Shown: positions 25,909 through 35,032, numbered from the stretch's first letter. The stretch: DNA of 64,000 nt from DATNPH01 sp036703315 (GCA_036703315.1 DATNPH010000146.1:152784-216783), one strand, 5' to 3'. Numbers and translations are program-made. The notes: generated by a model not told the origin, from the sequence alone.

Positions 25909-27216
25909 ATGAAGCGGCCTAACCTCCTGAAAAACTTAGCGGCTCCCGCACAGAAGTTATTCCGACCCACGCTGATGATTTCCTTAATGCTGCATGGAGT
26001 AGTATTCATGCTGCCGATACAGTCTGACCTAGACAAGCCTCCTAAAAAAGAGAAACAGATCAAAATTACGCAGTTACCAACTACTCGCCTTTCTCCAAAG
26101 CCCTCTCCTCAACCCTCAGCGAAACGGAATCCTCAACCTAACCTTCAGTCCAGCCAGTCAACTCGTCCTAATCAACCAACTGAGCCAAAAGTTTCATCTG
26201 AACCGAATCCTCAACGTAGTTTCCAGATAAGCGAATCAACGCGCCCCAAACCCAAGGAACAGTCAGCAAACCCAATTATTTCTCAAGCTCAGCCTAAGCC
26301 AAACCCAAGTTCTCAAACCAACAACTCTCAACTGGATTCGGGTTCCTCCGAATCGTCCAAGTCTAAACCGTCTCAATCCCAACCCTCCAATCCCACTCCT
26401 AATAGTGGTAGTAATACTGGTACTGGTACTAATACTGGTATTGGTACTAATACTGGTATTGGTACTAATACTGGTATTGGTACTAATACTGTTAGTGGTA
26501 GTAATACTGGTACTGGTACAGATGCTGATGAGGCTAAGGTCAAAGATCCCCTTGAAGATTTTCTCAAGAATTTTCCCTTCCCAGAAAACGCTAATGTTGG
26601 TTCGTTAAGCGTACTATCTGAAGATGCTGATAAATCTGCTCGTAATGTAAAGCAGCCACTAGATCAGGTCATTAAATATTACGGCAAAGAACTACCAGCT
26701 AGAAAATATACGCCTCTGGCTTCTCCGGTCGCGGATGATGCAGATCTAAAAATTTATCAGGTGTCTAAAGGTAGCGTGTCTCAATATCTTCACTTAATTT
26801 ACAAAGGAGAAAATACGGTAATCTTCTTGTCAGAAAAGAAGCTAGCTCGTGAAAATTTAGCAAACTTGGATGCAGAATCGGCGGAAGAAAGAGAGTTTAA
26901 AGATATTCTTCGGCAAAGTGTTGCTGTCGCCCCTACTAAGGAACTTTCCTCTGATATAAAGAACAAATTAGCAGGTGGTAAATATAATGATTTCGGTATA
27001 TTGGTTGGAAAAACTCCTGCACAACTAGGTTCTGAATTCAGTAGTACACTCAGTAAGAAAGGATTTAATGTAGGAAGTCAACCGATTGATTTAAAGCAAA
27101 ATGGACTGATCTATAGTGTTCAAAAGAATAATTTCAAGGGCTTTATTCAACTGATACCTACTGAAGATGGTTTGGGAACAGCCATTATTAGCCTAGATGA
27201 TTTTAAGTATTTTTAA
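25909..27216 (+). CDS. TonB-like envelope protein, second of a tandem pair
   Basis: 435 residues, with the same plan as its upstream paralogue: a membrane helix with Ser25-x3-His29 (MISLMLHGVVF), the shared QIKITQLPTT, then a long periplasmic linker. Here the linker is Ser/Pro/Asn-rich and ends in Asn-Thr-Gly repeats encoded by an 18-base tandem repeat. The shared C-terminal domain begins FLKNFPFPENANVGSL, with DKSARN, YYGKELPARKY and SQYLHLI conserved between the two proteins. It converges with exbD, only 28 bases apart. Linkers diverged completely while both ends were kept, as expected if the helix and terminal domain are the working parts. Confidence 0.75.
   Translation: MKRPNLLKNLAAPAQKLFRPTLMISLMLHGVVFMLPIQSDLDKPPKKEKQIKITQLPTTRLSPKPSPQPSAKRNPQPNLQSSQSTRPNQPTEPKVSSEPNPQRSFQISESTRPKPKEQSANPIISQAQPKPNPSSQTNNSQLDSGSSESSKSKPSQSQPSNPTPNSGSNTGTGTNTGIGTNTGIGTNTGIGTNTVSGSNTGTGTDADEAKVKDPLEDFLKNFPFPENANVGSLSVLSEDADKSARNVKQPLDQVIKYYGKELPARKYTPLASPVADDADLKIYQVSKGSVSQYLHLIYKGENTVIFLSEKKLARENLANLDAESAEEREFKDILRQSVAVAPTKELSSDIKNKLAGGKYNDFGILVGKTPAQLGSEFSSTLSKKGFNVGSQPIDLKQNGLIYSVQKNNFKGFIQLIPTEDGLGTAIISLDDFKYF
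26405..26520 (+). repeat. In-frame 18-bp tandem repeat coding for a TonB-like linker
   Basis: Units of GGTACTAATACTGGTATT repeat about four times, flanked by variant GGTAGTAATACTGGTACT units. They encode NTGIGT repeats. Array length is a likely site of slippage and strain variation. Confidence 0.85.
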
Positions 27217-27222
27217 GTTAGG

Positions 27223-27240
27223 GACGTGAAAAACGTCTTT
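27223..27240. terminator. Small hairpin between convergent tonB-like and exbD genes
   Basis: GACGT (27223-27227) pairs with ACGTC (27233-27237), followed by TTT. It fills most of the 28-base gap between the convergent stop codons. The short stem makes it a weak candidate. Confidence 0.4.
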
Positions 27241-27244
27241 CAAT

Positions 27245-27664
27245 TCAAGAGCCGTCTTCAATTGCTAGAGAAACGCGATCGCCTCCAACATCCCGCATTC
27301 TACTTAGAAGCTGAACAACTTTTTCATAGGGGAGTTTGCGGTCTGCATTTAAAACGACTGCTCCGTTTGGATACTGCTGCAAATAAGCTTTCATCGGTTC
27401 AGCTAATTGAGCTTCACTAATCGGCTGCTTCCCTAGAAAAAGTTGTCCCTGTGGATCGAGGCTTACAACTAAGGGATCGGGCGTTTTCTGTTCGCTAACT
27501 CCGTTACCTGTACTGGGTAGGGTGATATTTACGGCGTTCTGCCGATTCGTTAAGGTCATGGAGATAATAATGAAGAACGTCAAGATGGTCATAATGACAT
27601 CCATCATTGGCACCAGGTTAATCTCTGGCATTTGTGAGCTTTTCTGCTGAGATTTGAATCGCAT
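27245..27664 (-). CDS. exbD: ExbD/TolR-type biopolymer transport protein
   Basis: 139 residues. PEINLVPMMDVIMTILTFFII carries the essential membrane Asp (in MMDV) in the single helix, preceded by a basic cytosolic tail. The periplasmic domain (about 60-139) ends with NADRKLPYEKVVQLLSRMRD, typical of ExbD. With ExbB it converts proton flow into motion of TonB-type proteins. Its ATG overlaps the exbB stop by one base (TAATG), a coupled pair. The two TonB-like genes face it. Confidence 0.93.
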   Translation of the reverse strand: MRFKSQQKSSQMPEINLVPMMDVIMTILTFFIIISMTLTNRQNAVNITLPSTGNGVSEQKTPDPLVVSLDPQGQLFLGKQPISEAQLAEPMKAYLQQYPNGAVVLNADRKLPYEKVVQLLSRMRDVGGDRVSLAIEDGS

Positions 27665-28371
27665 TAGTATTCGGCTGACTGCTGATTGCTAATTGCTGAA
27701 GTATTGTTAGAGGTCTTGTTAGAAGTGTTGTCAGAAACAGAAGGTTCGTACCAGATTTGTCGGTAGATTAATTCTAATTCGCTGCCCACTTCGGAAAATA
27801 AATCTACCTGCTGGGACTGCAAGGTCACGAACACGCGAAAAAACGCCAAGGCGACAATTGCCACAATCATACCGGAGGCTGTGGTAATGAGTGCTTCCCC
27901 GATACCTGCTGCTGCCTTTGTTGCACTGTCACTAGCACCACCCCCACCAATGTTGAGGTTGTTGAAGGTGATAATTAAACCTGTCACAGTACCCAAAAGA
28001 CCAAGTAGAGGTGCAATTCCAACAACACTTTCTAGAAGTTTGTCTCCCTTACGCATCCGGATAAATTCCTTATCCCCTGCGGCTTCCAGTGCTAAGCGAA
28101 AGGTTTCGGGAGTCGGCTGCTTCAGTTTCAGGGGTGCTAGCAGAAATCGACCAATCGGCAGTTGTTGGGCTTTAAACGCGATCGCCGCCGCTTTCTCTAA
28201 GTCAACACGAGCGGCGTCTAGGACATCGTGGACAATTCTATCTTCTTGTCTTAAGAACTCGAACCAGAACCAAGCCCGCTCCAAACCGCAGGCGATCGTG
28301 CCAACGGACAGACCGACAATTGGTATCATGACCGGGCCACCCTTGAAAATCAAATCTAAGACTATGGACAT
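27664..28371 (-). CDS. exbB: ExbB/TolQ/MotA-family proton channel
   Basis: 235 residues. Three membrane helices at about 12-32, 115-137 and 155-177. The core motif LLESVVGIAPLLGLLGTVTGLI and the later GIGEALITTASGMIVAIVAL define the family (APLLGLLGTV and EALITTA as key pieces). It assembles as a pentamer around ExbD. ATG 28371 is the start; exbD follows with a one-base overlap. The tail is Asn/Thr/Ser-rich (SDNTSNKTSNNTSAIS). Confidence 0.93.
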   Translation of the reverse strand: MSIVLDLIFKGGPVMIPIVGLSVGTIACGLERAWFWFEFLRQEDRIVHDVLDAARVDLEKAAAIAFKAQQLPIGRFLLAPLKLKQPTPETFRLALEAAGDKEFIRMRKGDKLLESVVGIAPLLGLLGTVTGLIITFNNLNIGGGGASDSATKAAAGIGEALITTASGMIVAIVALAFFRVFVTLQSQQVDLFSEVGSELELIYRQIWYEPSVSDNTSNKTSNNTSAISNQQSAEY

Positions 28372-28559
28372 AGTGAGTATGGATAGGGAAAGGGCTGACT
28401 AGGCACAATGAACCTCTTTCCCTGATAGCATATCGGATATCTGTGGCGCAATTAGTTAACCTATAGCAACCAACAAGTAAAGCTCTCGTTAAGGGAACAC
28501 CGCTAGACTCATGCCTCCTGACAATAGGATTAGGCGATCCAGCGCAATGCTTAGGTACC

Positions 28560-29996
28560 TTAGCGTAGCGTTACACTCCACCCTTTCTCTGTTTTCTTTA
28601 GCTGAAAAGCACTACAAGATTGCAAAAATTTGCTAAACTTGCCGTTTAACTTTAACGTCTTAATTACAGTGGTAACAGATTGACCATACTGCTGTTGAAA
28701 CAAAGTACCTAAAACGGTTATAAGCATAAAACGTTCTGACGATTCAGCTGTCGCCGCTCCGATCATTTTTACCAATATTTGTTCCAATTCAGCTCTAGAA
28801 CTAATTTTGTTTAAGTTTTGAACTTGAGGGTTAGTATCTGGCTGTTGAACAGGATCATCAGTCTTTTTGTTACTCGTTAAAGAATTAGATGGAGCGAGTT
28901 CAAATAAATTGACATAAAGACCAGACTGGTTTGGTGGTTGATGAACAACAAAGTCAGTTGGACTATCAATAAAAATATCTCTAGCTCTCTTACCTGGAAA
29001 GTGATTGGACACGGCTTGACTTATTGTCCGATTATGCTTTTTCTGAAATAGGCTAGAAATTTTAGCTAATTCTATCCACTGACTTTTGGTTCGTTCTTGC
29101 TCAGATTTAATTAAGTCTTTCAGCTGAATAATAAGTTGTTCAAGGGAGGGTAACTCTGGTAAAGCTTTGAGAGAATGAGTCTGTATTTGAGAGGTTTTAC
29201 TGTTTAGTACTGTTATAGTGTCGCCTTGTTTTCGGACGAGATACACAGTTAGCCCGTGAGTTTGAAGAGTCGTGCAAAGGTGAGTCATGACGCCATCGGA
29301 TGAACAGACTAAAACTTCCTTAGCTGTTGGGTAATGCACAAAGATAGATGAGCCAACTGTAGACATTTTTACATCAGCACTATCTTTCCCAGCTGGCACA
29401 TGAATGAGTTCGTAGCCACGCCCATGAAATTCTATATCTTGCTTCCCCATGTTACGCCAATTGGCAAAGGCAATTTTGATTTGAATGGGATAAGCACAAA
29501 CCCCTGATAAGAATTTTTCAGTGTTAGCGTCGAGTTGTAAGTTCTCAGCATCAAGAAGTAGGATAGCGATTCCTCTTGTGACCGGCTCTAATCCTCCTGA
29601 TGTTGGTAATTTTGATGAAGCGGCTGAGTGTGACTTTCCAATACCACCTGAAGAATTAGTAGACTCGGATAGTTGCTGAGTTGAAGAACGAATTTCTTTA
29701 ATCAATTCCTGGAAAATTGGTAACTCAAAATAACTAGGGATTACTAAAAACTGCAAGAACTTTTGTACCTTGATAATTAGTGCTTCTTGGTTATTCGTGC
29801 TGCTGAGTCCTTCTTTTAGCTTCCCTAGGAAAGCTGAACGATTTCGGGCATTGTGCCAGGCAACATTCCTGTACTTTTCTCTTAGTAATTCTGGCTGCTG
29901 TTGCTGAATCTCAAGAATGGATTGATAGACATATAGGCTAATTTCATCAATAACGGCAGAATCATTGGCTTGTGACACACTGGCGTTATCTGGCAT
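28560..29996 (-). CDS. NYN-domain nuclease with OST-HTH/LOTUS domains
   Basis: 478 residues, probably an RNA-binding or RNA-cleaving cytoplasmic protein. The N-terminal 110 residues are helical. A NYN (PIN-like, LabA-type) domain covers about 143-258, with acidic residues Asp149 in ILLLDAENL, Asp205/Asp208 in GKDSADVKM and Asp234 in CSSDGVMTHL arranged as in that fold. A LOTUS-like winged helix spans about 285-370 (LAKISSLFQKKHNRTISQ, FIDSPTDFVVH). A second lies at about 398-478 (LITVLGTLFQQQYGQSV, SCSAFQLKKTEKGW). The combination is best known from animal MARF1 and Limkain b1. It is monocistronic, divergent from the M48 protease gene. Nuclease activity is inferred. Confidence 0.8.
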   Translation of the reverse strand: MPDNASVSQANDSAVIDEISLYVYQSILEIQQQQPELLREKYRNVAWHNARNRSAFLGKLKEGLSSTNNQEALIIKVQKFLQFLVIPSYFELPIFQELIKEIRSSTQQLSESTNSSGGIGKSHSAASSKLPTSGGLEPVTRGIAILLLDAENLQLDANTEKFLSGVCAYPIQIKIAFANWRNMGKQDIEFHGRGYELIHVPAGKDSADVKMSTVGSSIFVHYPTAKEVLVCSSDGVMTHLCTTLQTHGLTVYLVRKQGDTITVLNSKTSQIQTHSLKALPELPSLEQLIIQLKDLIKSEQERTKSQWIELAKISSLFQKKHNRTISQAVSNHFPGKRARDIFIDSPTDFVVHQPPNQSGLYVNLFELAPSNSLTSNKKTDDPVQQPDTNPQVQNLNKISSRAELEQILVKMIGAATAESSERFMLITVLGTLFQQQYGQSVTTVIKTLKLNGKFSKFLQSCSAFQLKKTEKGWSVTLR

Positions 29997-30255
29997 AGCT
30001 ATCTCTAATAGGCTAGTTTGAGCCGACTTCCCCTGATTACATTACCCACACCTAGACAGGAATAGAATTCCTTGGTTTAGGGGAGTAGGAGTTGGACTAT
30101 TTCCCCACTACCCACTATTGGCGACATTCTCCTCCCAACACCTGAAATAGGAGTGAGCATCGAGACTGCCATACTGATAAGAAGGAGCGCTCCTAATATC
30201 TATAATTCCCTTCATAATATAAAGATGGCGCTTCATAGTTCTTAATTCTTTCCCT

Positions 30256-31227
30256 ATGCCTACCTACCCTGGAATTTCCAGCGAAGCCTTCAGACATCCT
30301 CTCGACCAACAAGCCGAGCAAGCCCTACGTAGTGTCCCTGGATTTGACTTGGTTGCCCGTAAGTTTGTGGAATTTCTCTACGAACGACCCCAGTTGGTCT
30401 ATCTGATGGGCAACTGCATCCAGGTTGGAGCTCGTCAGTACTCCACTATTTATCACTTATTTCGAGAATGTGTTCGGGATTTAGATGTACACCCGGAACC
30501 CGACCTATTTGTCACTCAAAATCCCCAAGTCAATAGCTATTCCTTGGGTCAAGAGCACCCTTATGTAGTTGTAAACACGGGTTTGTTAGACTTACTGAAC
30601 GAAGCGGAAATCCGTACTGTTCTAGCTCATGAATTAGGTCACATCAAATGTGGTCATACTATCTTAATTCAGATGGGAATCTGGGCAATGAACGCTGCCT
30701 CGATGCTGAGTGAGGCGACGTTCGGCTTAGGTAATCTTGTCAGCAGTGGCTTAATTTATGCTTTTTATGAATGGCGTCGCAAAGCTGAATTATCCTCTGA
30801 CCGGGCAGCATTGCTGGTCACAGATGATCTTAATACCGTGATGCAGACGATGATGAAAGTTGCGGGTGGTAGTACGCGATACGGTCACGAGTGCAACCTC
30901 AATGAATTCATCCGTCAATCTGAAAATTATCAAGAACTTGACCAAGATGCTCTCAATCAAATCTATAAACTTTTACTCTATAGCAGTGGCAATGAGTCAA
31001 TGCTGACGCATCCGTTTCCCGTTGACCGCATACGCTATTTGCGAGAGTGGGCAACTTCAGAGGAGTATCGCCAAATTCGCCAAGGTAATTACCGACGTGC
31101 GAGGGCAGAGGGAGCTGTTGATGTTCCATCAGAGGCGTCTGTTGATGAGGTGAAAACGCTACAACGTCAAATTGAGCAGCTACAAGAGGAAATTAATCGT
31201 ATCAAGTCTCAGTCCAATAATCTATAG
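30256..31227 (+). CDS. M48-family zinc metalloprotease
   Basis: 323 residues. The zinc site is LAHELGHIKCGH (HExxH near residue 127), with the third ligand Glu in RRKAELSSDRAALLV (ELSSDRA), as in the HtpX/Ste24 family. A moderately hydrophobic segment follows the zinc site (about 142-175, WAMNAASMLSEATFGLGNL). The C-terminal 35 residues form a coiled coil (VDEVKTLQRQIEQLQEEINR). It starts at ATG 30256 after a weak ribosome site. Solitary. Likely a housekeeping protease; substrate unknown. Confidence 0.9.
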   Translation: MPTYPGISSEAFRHPLDQQAEQALRSVPGFDLVARKFVEFLYERPQLVYLMGNCIQVGARQYSTIYHLFRECVRDLDVHPEPDLFVTQNPQVNSYSLGQEHPYVVVNTGLLDLLNEAEIRTVLAHELGHIKCGHTILIQMGIWAMNAASMLSEATFGLGNLVSSGLIYAFYEWRRKAELSSDRAALLVTDDLNTVMQTMMKVAGGSTRYGHECNLNEFIRQSENYQELDQDALNQIYKLLLYSSGNESMLTHPFPVDRIRYLREWATSEEYRQIRQGNYRRARAEGAVDVPSEASVDEVKTLQRQIEQLQEEINRIKSQSNNL

Positions 31228-31710
31228 TCTTAGCAGTTTCGCTCTTGGGACGCGATCGCTCTTTTTACGCTAGCGTAGTTAGATAGACTCTAGCAAGAGG
31301 ATAATCTGTGCCTAGGATGACAGTAGACCAAGGCAGCGTTTTGAACTTTAGGAAGCTAGGGAGGCTGCCCCTCTCTGGAAATTTCCCTTCACAAATCTAT
31401 GCTGACTACACTATAAAACTCGTGTTGCACATCCGGAGTGTTACTAATGCTTGCTGTACCCACTACTGTGCGGATAACTATCACTAATAAGCCTAATCCT
31501 CCCCCAGCCCACAACAGGAAAAATCTTTTCGCTAGCCTTCGAATTGTTTTATTTTTTTATAAAAACTTATATGGGCAGTTTATGCTATCTTCAAAAAATC
31601 TTCAAGTCTTCAAGCCTACGGGCTAGATGAGAAGCAACGTTAAAGCAGGGTGCCGTCAGATTCCTCTTATTATATCCTACAGTGGGACGTAAGCGTCCTA
31701 TAGTACTTTC
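31228..31710. other. Spacer without supported gene
   Basis: 483 bases. A HIP1 octamer lies near 31253. On the minus strand 31445-31530 could encode a hydrophobic stretch, but it lacks a start codon; the 62-codon plus-strand frame at 31438 has no ribosome site. No RNA gene recognised. Confidence 0.4.
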
Positions 31711-33090
31711 ATGATCAGGGATGTTCTATCAGAAGGTCATCAAACTGAACCCCGCATCCAGCCAAAAAAGCTAGGGTTATCTACTCAGCAAGCTCAAGAA
31801 CTAATCTATCAATTTTTGTTGGAATTGGTTAGAAAACAACCTCCAGCAAAAGTTTTACTAGAGTTTAGACATTTGTTTTTTGACTATGAATCTTCGTCGG
31901 CTAATGAAACCGTTATTAAGGCTATATCTGAGCTAATTTTCTTGAATAATGAGAAAGAGTTTCGGCAGACTCTCAAGAGGTCCTGCTATATTCTTGTTAA
32001 TAATTGGGATACCACAAGAAATCATGGTGCTATTAAAGAATTAGTTGATTTATTTGCCGAATTTAAAATTAATAAGAGAACCCTATCTACCGCTCTCGGT
32101 CGTCTGAGAACATGGATAGCCAATTTTATCGATAGTCAAGATTATCGAGAACTTAAGCTATTTATTGCTAAATATGGATACTCGGACATAGAGCACTGGA
32201 GTAAGCGATACACCTCGTATTTATTAGTTCCCCAGTACACCAATCCTAGTAACCCTGTAGAACAGCGAGAGGCAGCAAGAACGCTTTCAAAGAAACTGAA
32301 AGACCAGTTTAAGTTTGATTTAGCTATGTACACGGCGCGTTCTCAGTCTTCTGTAGCTAAGCATAAAATTAGTAATAATCCGACAGCTCTTGGTGACGAG
32401 GTTCTGCGTTTTATTAAAATGATTGTGGCTAAACGTGGAAGTTTTAGCTATGAAAATGTAGCCAATATTTTTCTTGAGCAAACTCGTGATGTTAATTACA
32501 AATGCTTTAAAAAATGTTTACAGAAATATCTGATATTTTCTGTAGCTAACAAAGATTTTGTAGAAGCATTAAATAAAAGGTTATCAGAAAAATTAGAATG
32601 CCTTTATGAAAGCTACCATGAAGAACAATTAGATGATGCAATACTTCTGAGAACCTGCAACAAAGTAATTGAGTATTTGACAACTGAAGAGCAGCACAAA
32701 CCTTCTAGTCTATTTGTTCTGCTGCTGTCTCAAGGAAATCCTCTTACCTTGGTAATTGTATTACTAAAAATTATTCTAATCTGTCCAAATGCTCGTACCC
32801 ATCTAGAAAATTGTATTGCTAAGTTAATACAATACTATGTGGATTATCCGGAAGATGAATGTCGATGGGTAATTAGTTTTTTTGAGGTGTTTAATATAAC
32901 ATTTGCTATTCATGCGGATAATGTTCAATACAATTTGATTAAAATGGATAAGCCGAATCCAGATGATCAATCAGAAGCGGGTATGGAGACTTACCGCGTT
33001 TTTTCTCAACTTCGGGAGTCTAGTAGTCTAGAACCAACTGAGGAGGCTACGCCTAAAGAAAGTACTCCACCTAATACCTTTGAAGGTTGA
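31711..33090 (+). CDS. Large all-helical hypothetical protein
   Basis: 459 residues. No domain recognised. The sequence is almost entirely helical with Lys/Glu/Leu-rich segments (TQQAQELIYQFLLELVRKQP, DEVLRFIKMIVAKRGSFSYE given as separate pieces), hinting at a solenoid or scaffolding role. The C-terminal 35 residues are acidic and Pro/Thr-rich (EPTEEATPKESTPPNT). Codon composition is more AT-rich than neighbouring enzymes. It starts at ATG 31711 with no strong ribosome site and stands alone between long spacers. A real gene given its length; function unknown. Confidence 0.65.
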   Translation: MIRDVLSEGHQTEPRIQPKKLGLSTQQAQELIYQFLLELVRKQPPAKVLLEFRHLFFDYESSSANETVIKAISELIFLNNEKEFRQTLKRSCYILVNNWDTTRNHGAIKELVDLFAEFKINKRTLSTALGRLRTWIANFIDSQDYRELKLFIAKYGYSDIEHWSKRYTSYLLVPQYTNPSNPVEQREAARTLSKKLKDQFKFDLAMYTARSQSSVAKHKISNNPTALGDEVLRFIKMIVAKRGSFSYENVANIFLEQTRDVNYKCFKKCLQKYLIFSVANKDFVEALNKRLSEKLECLYESYHEEQLDDAILLRTCNKVIEYLTTEEQHKPSSLFVLLLSQGNPLTLVIVLLKIILICPNARTHLENCIAKLIQYYVDYPEDECRWVISFFEVFNITFAIHADNVQYNLIKMDKPNPDDQSEAGMETYRVFSQLRESSSLEPTEEATPKESTPPNTFEG

Positions 33091-33619
33091 TTTTTAGTGG
33101 AATCAAGGCATAGATGCTATTGTGTCCGGTTTGTGCGATCGCTGAAAGTGAGAATCATATCCGTAGAAAAATGGTGATCAAGTAACGCGATCGCAGTTGC
33201 CTCAAACATCCCTACAACCTCTGGCATTGGTATTATGCCTTCCTAGCAGATTGAATGTACCAAATGTGTTTTAATCTTCATTCAACCCAAAATGGCAACA
33301 GGTGTAACAGGTGAACTGTGTCACTCTCTCTCTAGTTAGAAAATCACAGTTTTTCAAGGACAACCACAATGTCTCCTTTGCTAGAGGTAATGAGTAGCTT
33401 TTTATTGATATTGTCGAAAAGCGTGATTAAAGGGTAACTACCATAACTCCCAGGTACAAAAGATAGTTGCGATCGGCAGCTTGAGTTTCCACTCTAGTAC
33501 TCTACCCATTTTTATAAACGGGAGCGTCGTCACGCTGCCGCGATTCTGATATCTGGGAATGTGGCAATCAACTTTACATGAAGAAACACTCAGCTTAATA
33601 AAAGCTGAAAGGAGTATCG
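33091..33619. other. Spacer upstream of lipoprotein pair
   Basis: 529 bases with a HIP1-like GCGATCGC at two places and no convincing ORF, RNA gene or repeat. It must carry the promoter of the lipoprotein gene at 33620. Confidence 0.4.
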
Positions 33620-34174
33620 ATGAAAAGGTTAACTAATTTCTTTAAACAGCTACGGTTCAGTCAAATATTGACAGTTTTTTTGGCAACAGTAGTCCTGTTT
33701 ATGGGTACCGCTTGTAATAGTGGTGATGTTCGGGGGGCACGTCCAGACAACCCTCCCGTTCAAATGGGAGGTTCTAATAATCCCTACAAAAGTGGTGGAG
33801 ACACTAACACTAACTATAATACCTCCCCTGACCCCAAGGTGAGCGGCAAATCCAACAAGTCAGCAGACTTGCACATCATCTCAAACCAGCTGATTGCTAG
33901 CCAAGAGACACTCTACCCAGGCGCTGATAAACAACTCAAGAGACCAGAAGTGGAAAAAGCTCTTCCCAAGATAACCCTGGAAGATTTTGAAACATCTGAA
34001 CCAGGTGGACAAATTCAACGGGAAGGAAGTATTGGCGAGCGCATTCAAGATCGCTTAAGTACAGTCAAAGAGACTGTTGATAAGGCTTCAGAATTTCTCA
34101 ATGAAGGTGCAGACAAAGCGTTGGAGGGAAATGAAAAAGTAGATAATCCAGGCTTGCCTTTCCTTAAGCGATAA
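33620..34174 (+). CDS. DUF6658-like lipoprotein, first of a pair
   Basis: 184 residues. The signal peptide reads FSQILTVFLATVVLFMGTAC: the lipobox MGTAC places a lipidated Cys at residue 32. The mature part is Asn/Gly/Ser-rich, then helical and charged (IGERIQDRLSTVKETVDKAS). AAAGGAG lies six bases before ATG 33620. The next gene encodes a paralogue with the same SGQILTVF-type signal and the same C-terminal helix style, so these arose by duplication. A surface or thylakoid-lumen lipoprotein; function unknown. The family name is from memory and less certain than the lipoprotein call. Confidence 0.75.
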   Translation: MKRLTNFFKQLRFSQILTVFLATVVLFMGTACNSGDVRGARPDNPPVQMGGSNNPYKSGGDTNTNYNTSPDPKVSGKSNKSADLHIISNQLIASQETLYPGADKQLKRPEVEKALPKITLEDFETSEPGGQIQREGSIGERIQDRLSTVKETVDKASEFLNEGADKALEGNEKVDNPGLPFLKR

Positions 34175-34319
34175 TCGGCTTCTTAATCAATGAGTTTGGC
34201 AGGAATTGAATTTTAAGTATATAAAGCTTTCAATTCGTCAAGCCATAAAATATTGATTGCTGATTGAAATTGTAAATCTGTTAACCATCCACTTGAAAAA
34301 AAATCACAGGAAGAACACG

Positions 34320-34967
34320 ATGAACAAAGTAATTGATTGGTTGAAAAGTATCCGACTGGGTCAAATCTTAACAGTCTTTATGGCTGGTCTTCTAGTTTTT
34401 GTTAGCACCGCTTGTAGTGATGGGGCATCAGCTACGACGCCGGATAAAGCAGGCAATACGGCGAATAAAGTCAGGCAGGAAGTTCCCGACTCGGCTGTGA
34501 CAAATAAATATGAAGGCGGGATGAACGACTACAGTGATGTTGATCCCAGACAAAGCATAAAAGGGGCACAATCGAAGGCTAAAGGTCTGGTAGACAATGC
34601 TCAGAAGAACATAGAAGAGAAGAGCATTGATAGTACTGAGCAATACGTTGAAAATTACCGAACTGGTACACCTCTTGGGGAAAGAGTGAAGCGGATTGGT
34701 GAAGATCTAGGTAATGCCGCTGGAAATGTAAAAGAAGACCTATCTAAGGGTTCTCAGAAAAATATTCAAGGTGCCAAAGAAGCAGCTCAAAGTGGTAAGC
34801 AGGCAGCTAATGAAGCCACTGATGCCGCTCAATCCAAGGTCAAGAGTGACATAAGAAACACGCAACAGACTCTAGATAAGGCAGCAAATAAGAGCGGAAA
34901 TTTAGGCAATAAAATCAAGCAAGCTGCTCAAGATGGCGCTACTACGATCGAGGATACCTTTGATTAG
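34320..34967 (+). CDS. DUF6658/LEA-like lipoprotein, second of a pair
   Basis: 215 residues from ATG 34320 (MNKVIDWLKSIRLGQILTVF); the longer frame from 34257 adds no sensible signal peptide. The lipobox VSTAC puts the lipidated Cys at about residue 32. The mature protein is rich in Ala, Lys, Gln, Asn and Asp with 11-residue-like amphipathic helices (SKAKGLVDNAQKNIEE, AANEATDAAQSKVKSD), reminiscent of LEA or apolipoprotein-like proteins. AGGAAGAACACG precedes the start. It lies 145 bases downstream of its paralogue and is followed by a good terminator, so the pair may be one transcript. A role in desiccation or envelope stress is only a guess. Confidence 0.75.
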   Translation: MNKVIDWLKSIRLGQILTVFMAGLLVFVSTACSDGASATTPDKAGNTANKVRQEVPDSAVTNKYEGGMNDYSDVDPRQSIKGAQSKAKGLVDNAQKNIEEKSIDSTEQYVENYRTGTPLGERVKRIGEDLGNAAGNVKEDLSKGSQKNIQGAKEAAQSGKQAANEATDAAQSKVKSDIRNTQQTLDKAANKSGNLGNKIKQAAQDGATTIEDTFD

Positions 34968-35004
34968 AAACAGATTGCTTAAGCCATAAAAATAGACAAT
35001 TGAC

Positions 35005-35032
35005 AAAAACCCAGCAAGTGGCTGGGTTTTTT
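35005..35032 (+). terminator. Rho-independent terminator after lipoprotein pair
   Basis: ACCCAGC-AAGT-GGCTGGGT-type stem (AAAACCCAGC and GCTGGGTTTT) with six T residues, 38 bases after the second lipoprotein gene. Confidence 0.8.

Noticed and set aside
26405..26520. Tandem repeats considered as a CRISPR array
   Set aside because: Units are contiguous without unique spacers and are translated in frame.
31438..31626. 62-codon plus-strand frame and a hydrophobic minus-strand stretch
   Set aside because: The plus frame has no ribosome site; the minus stretch lacks a start codon.
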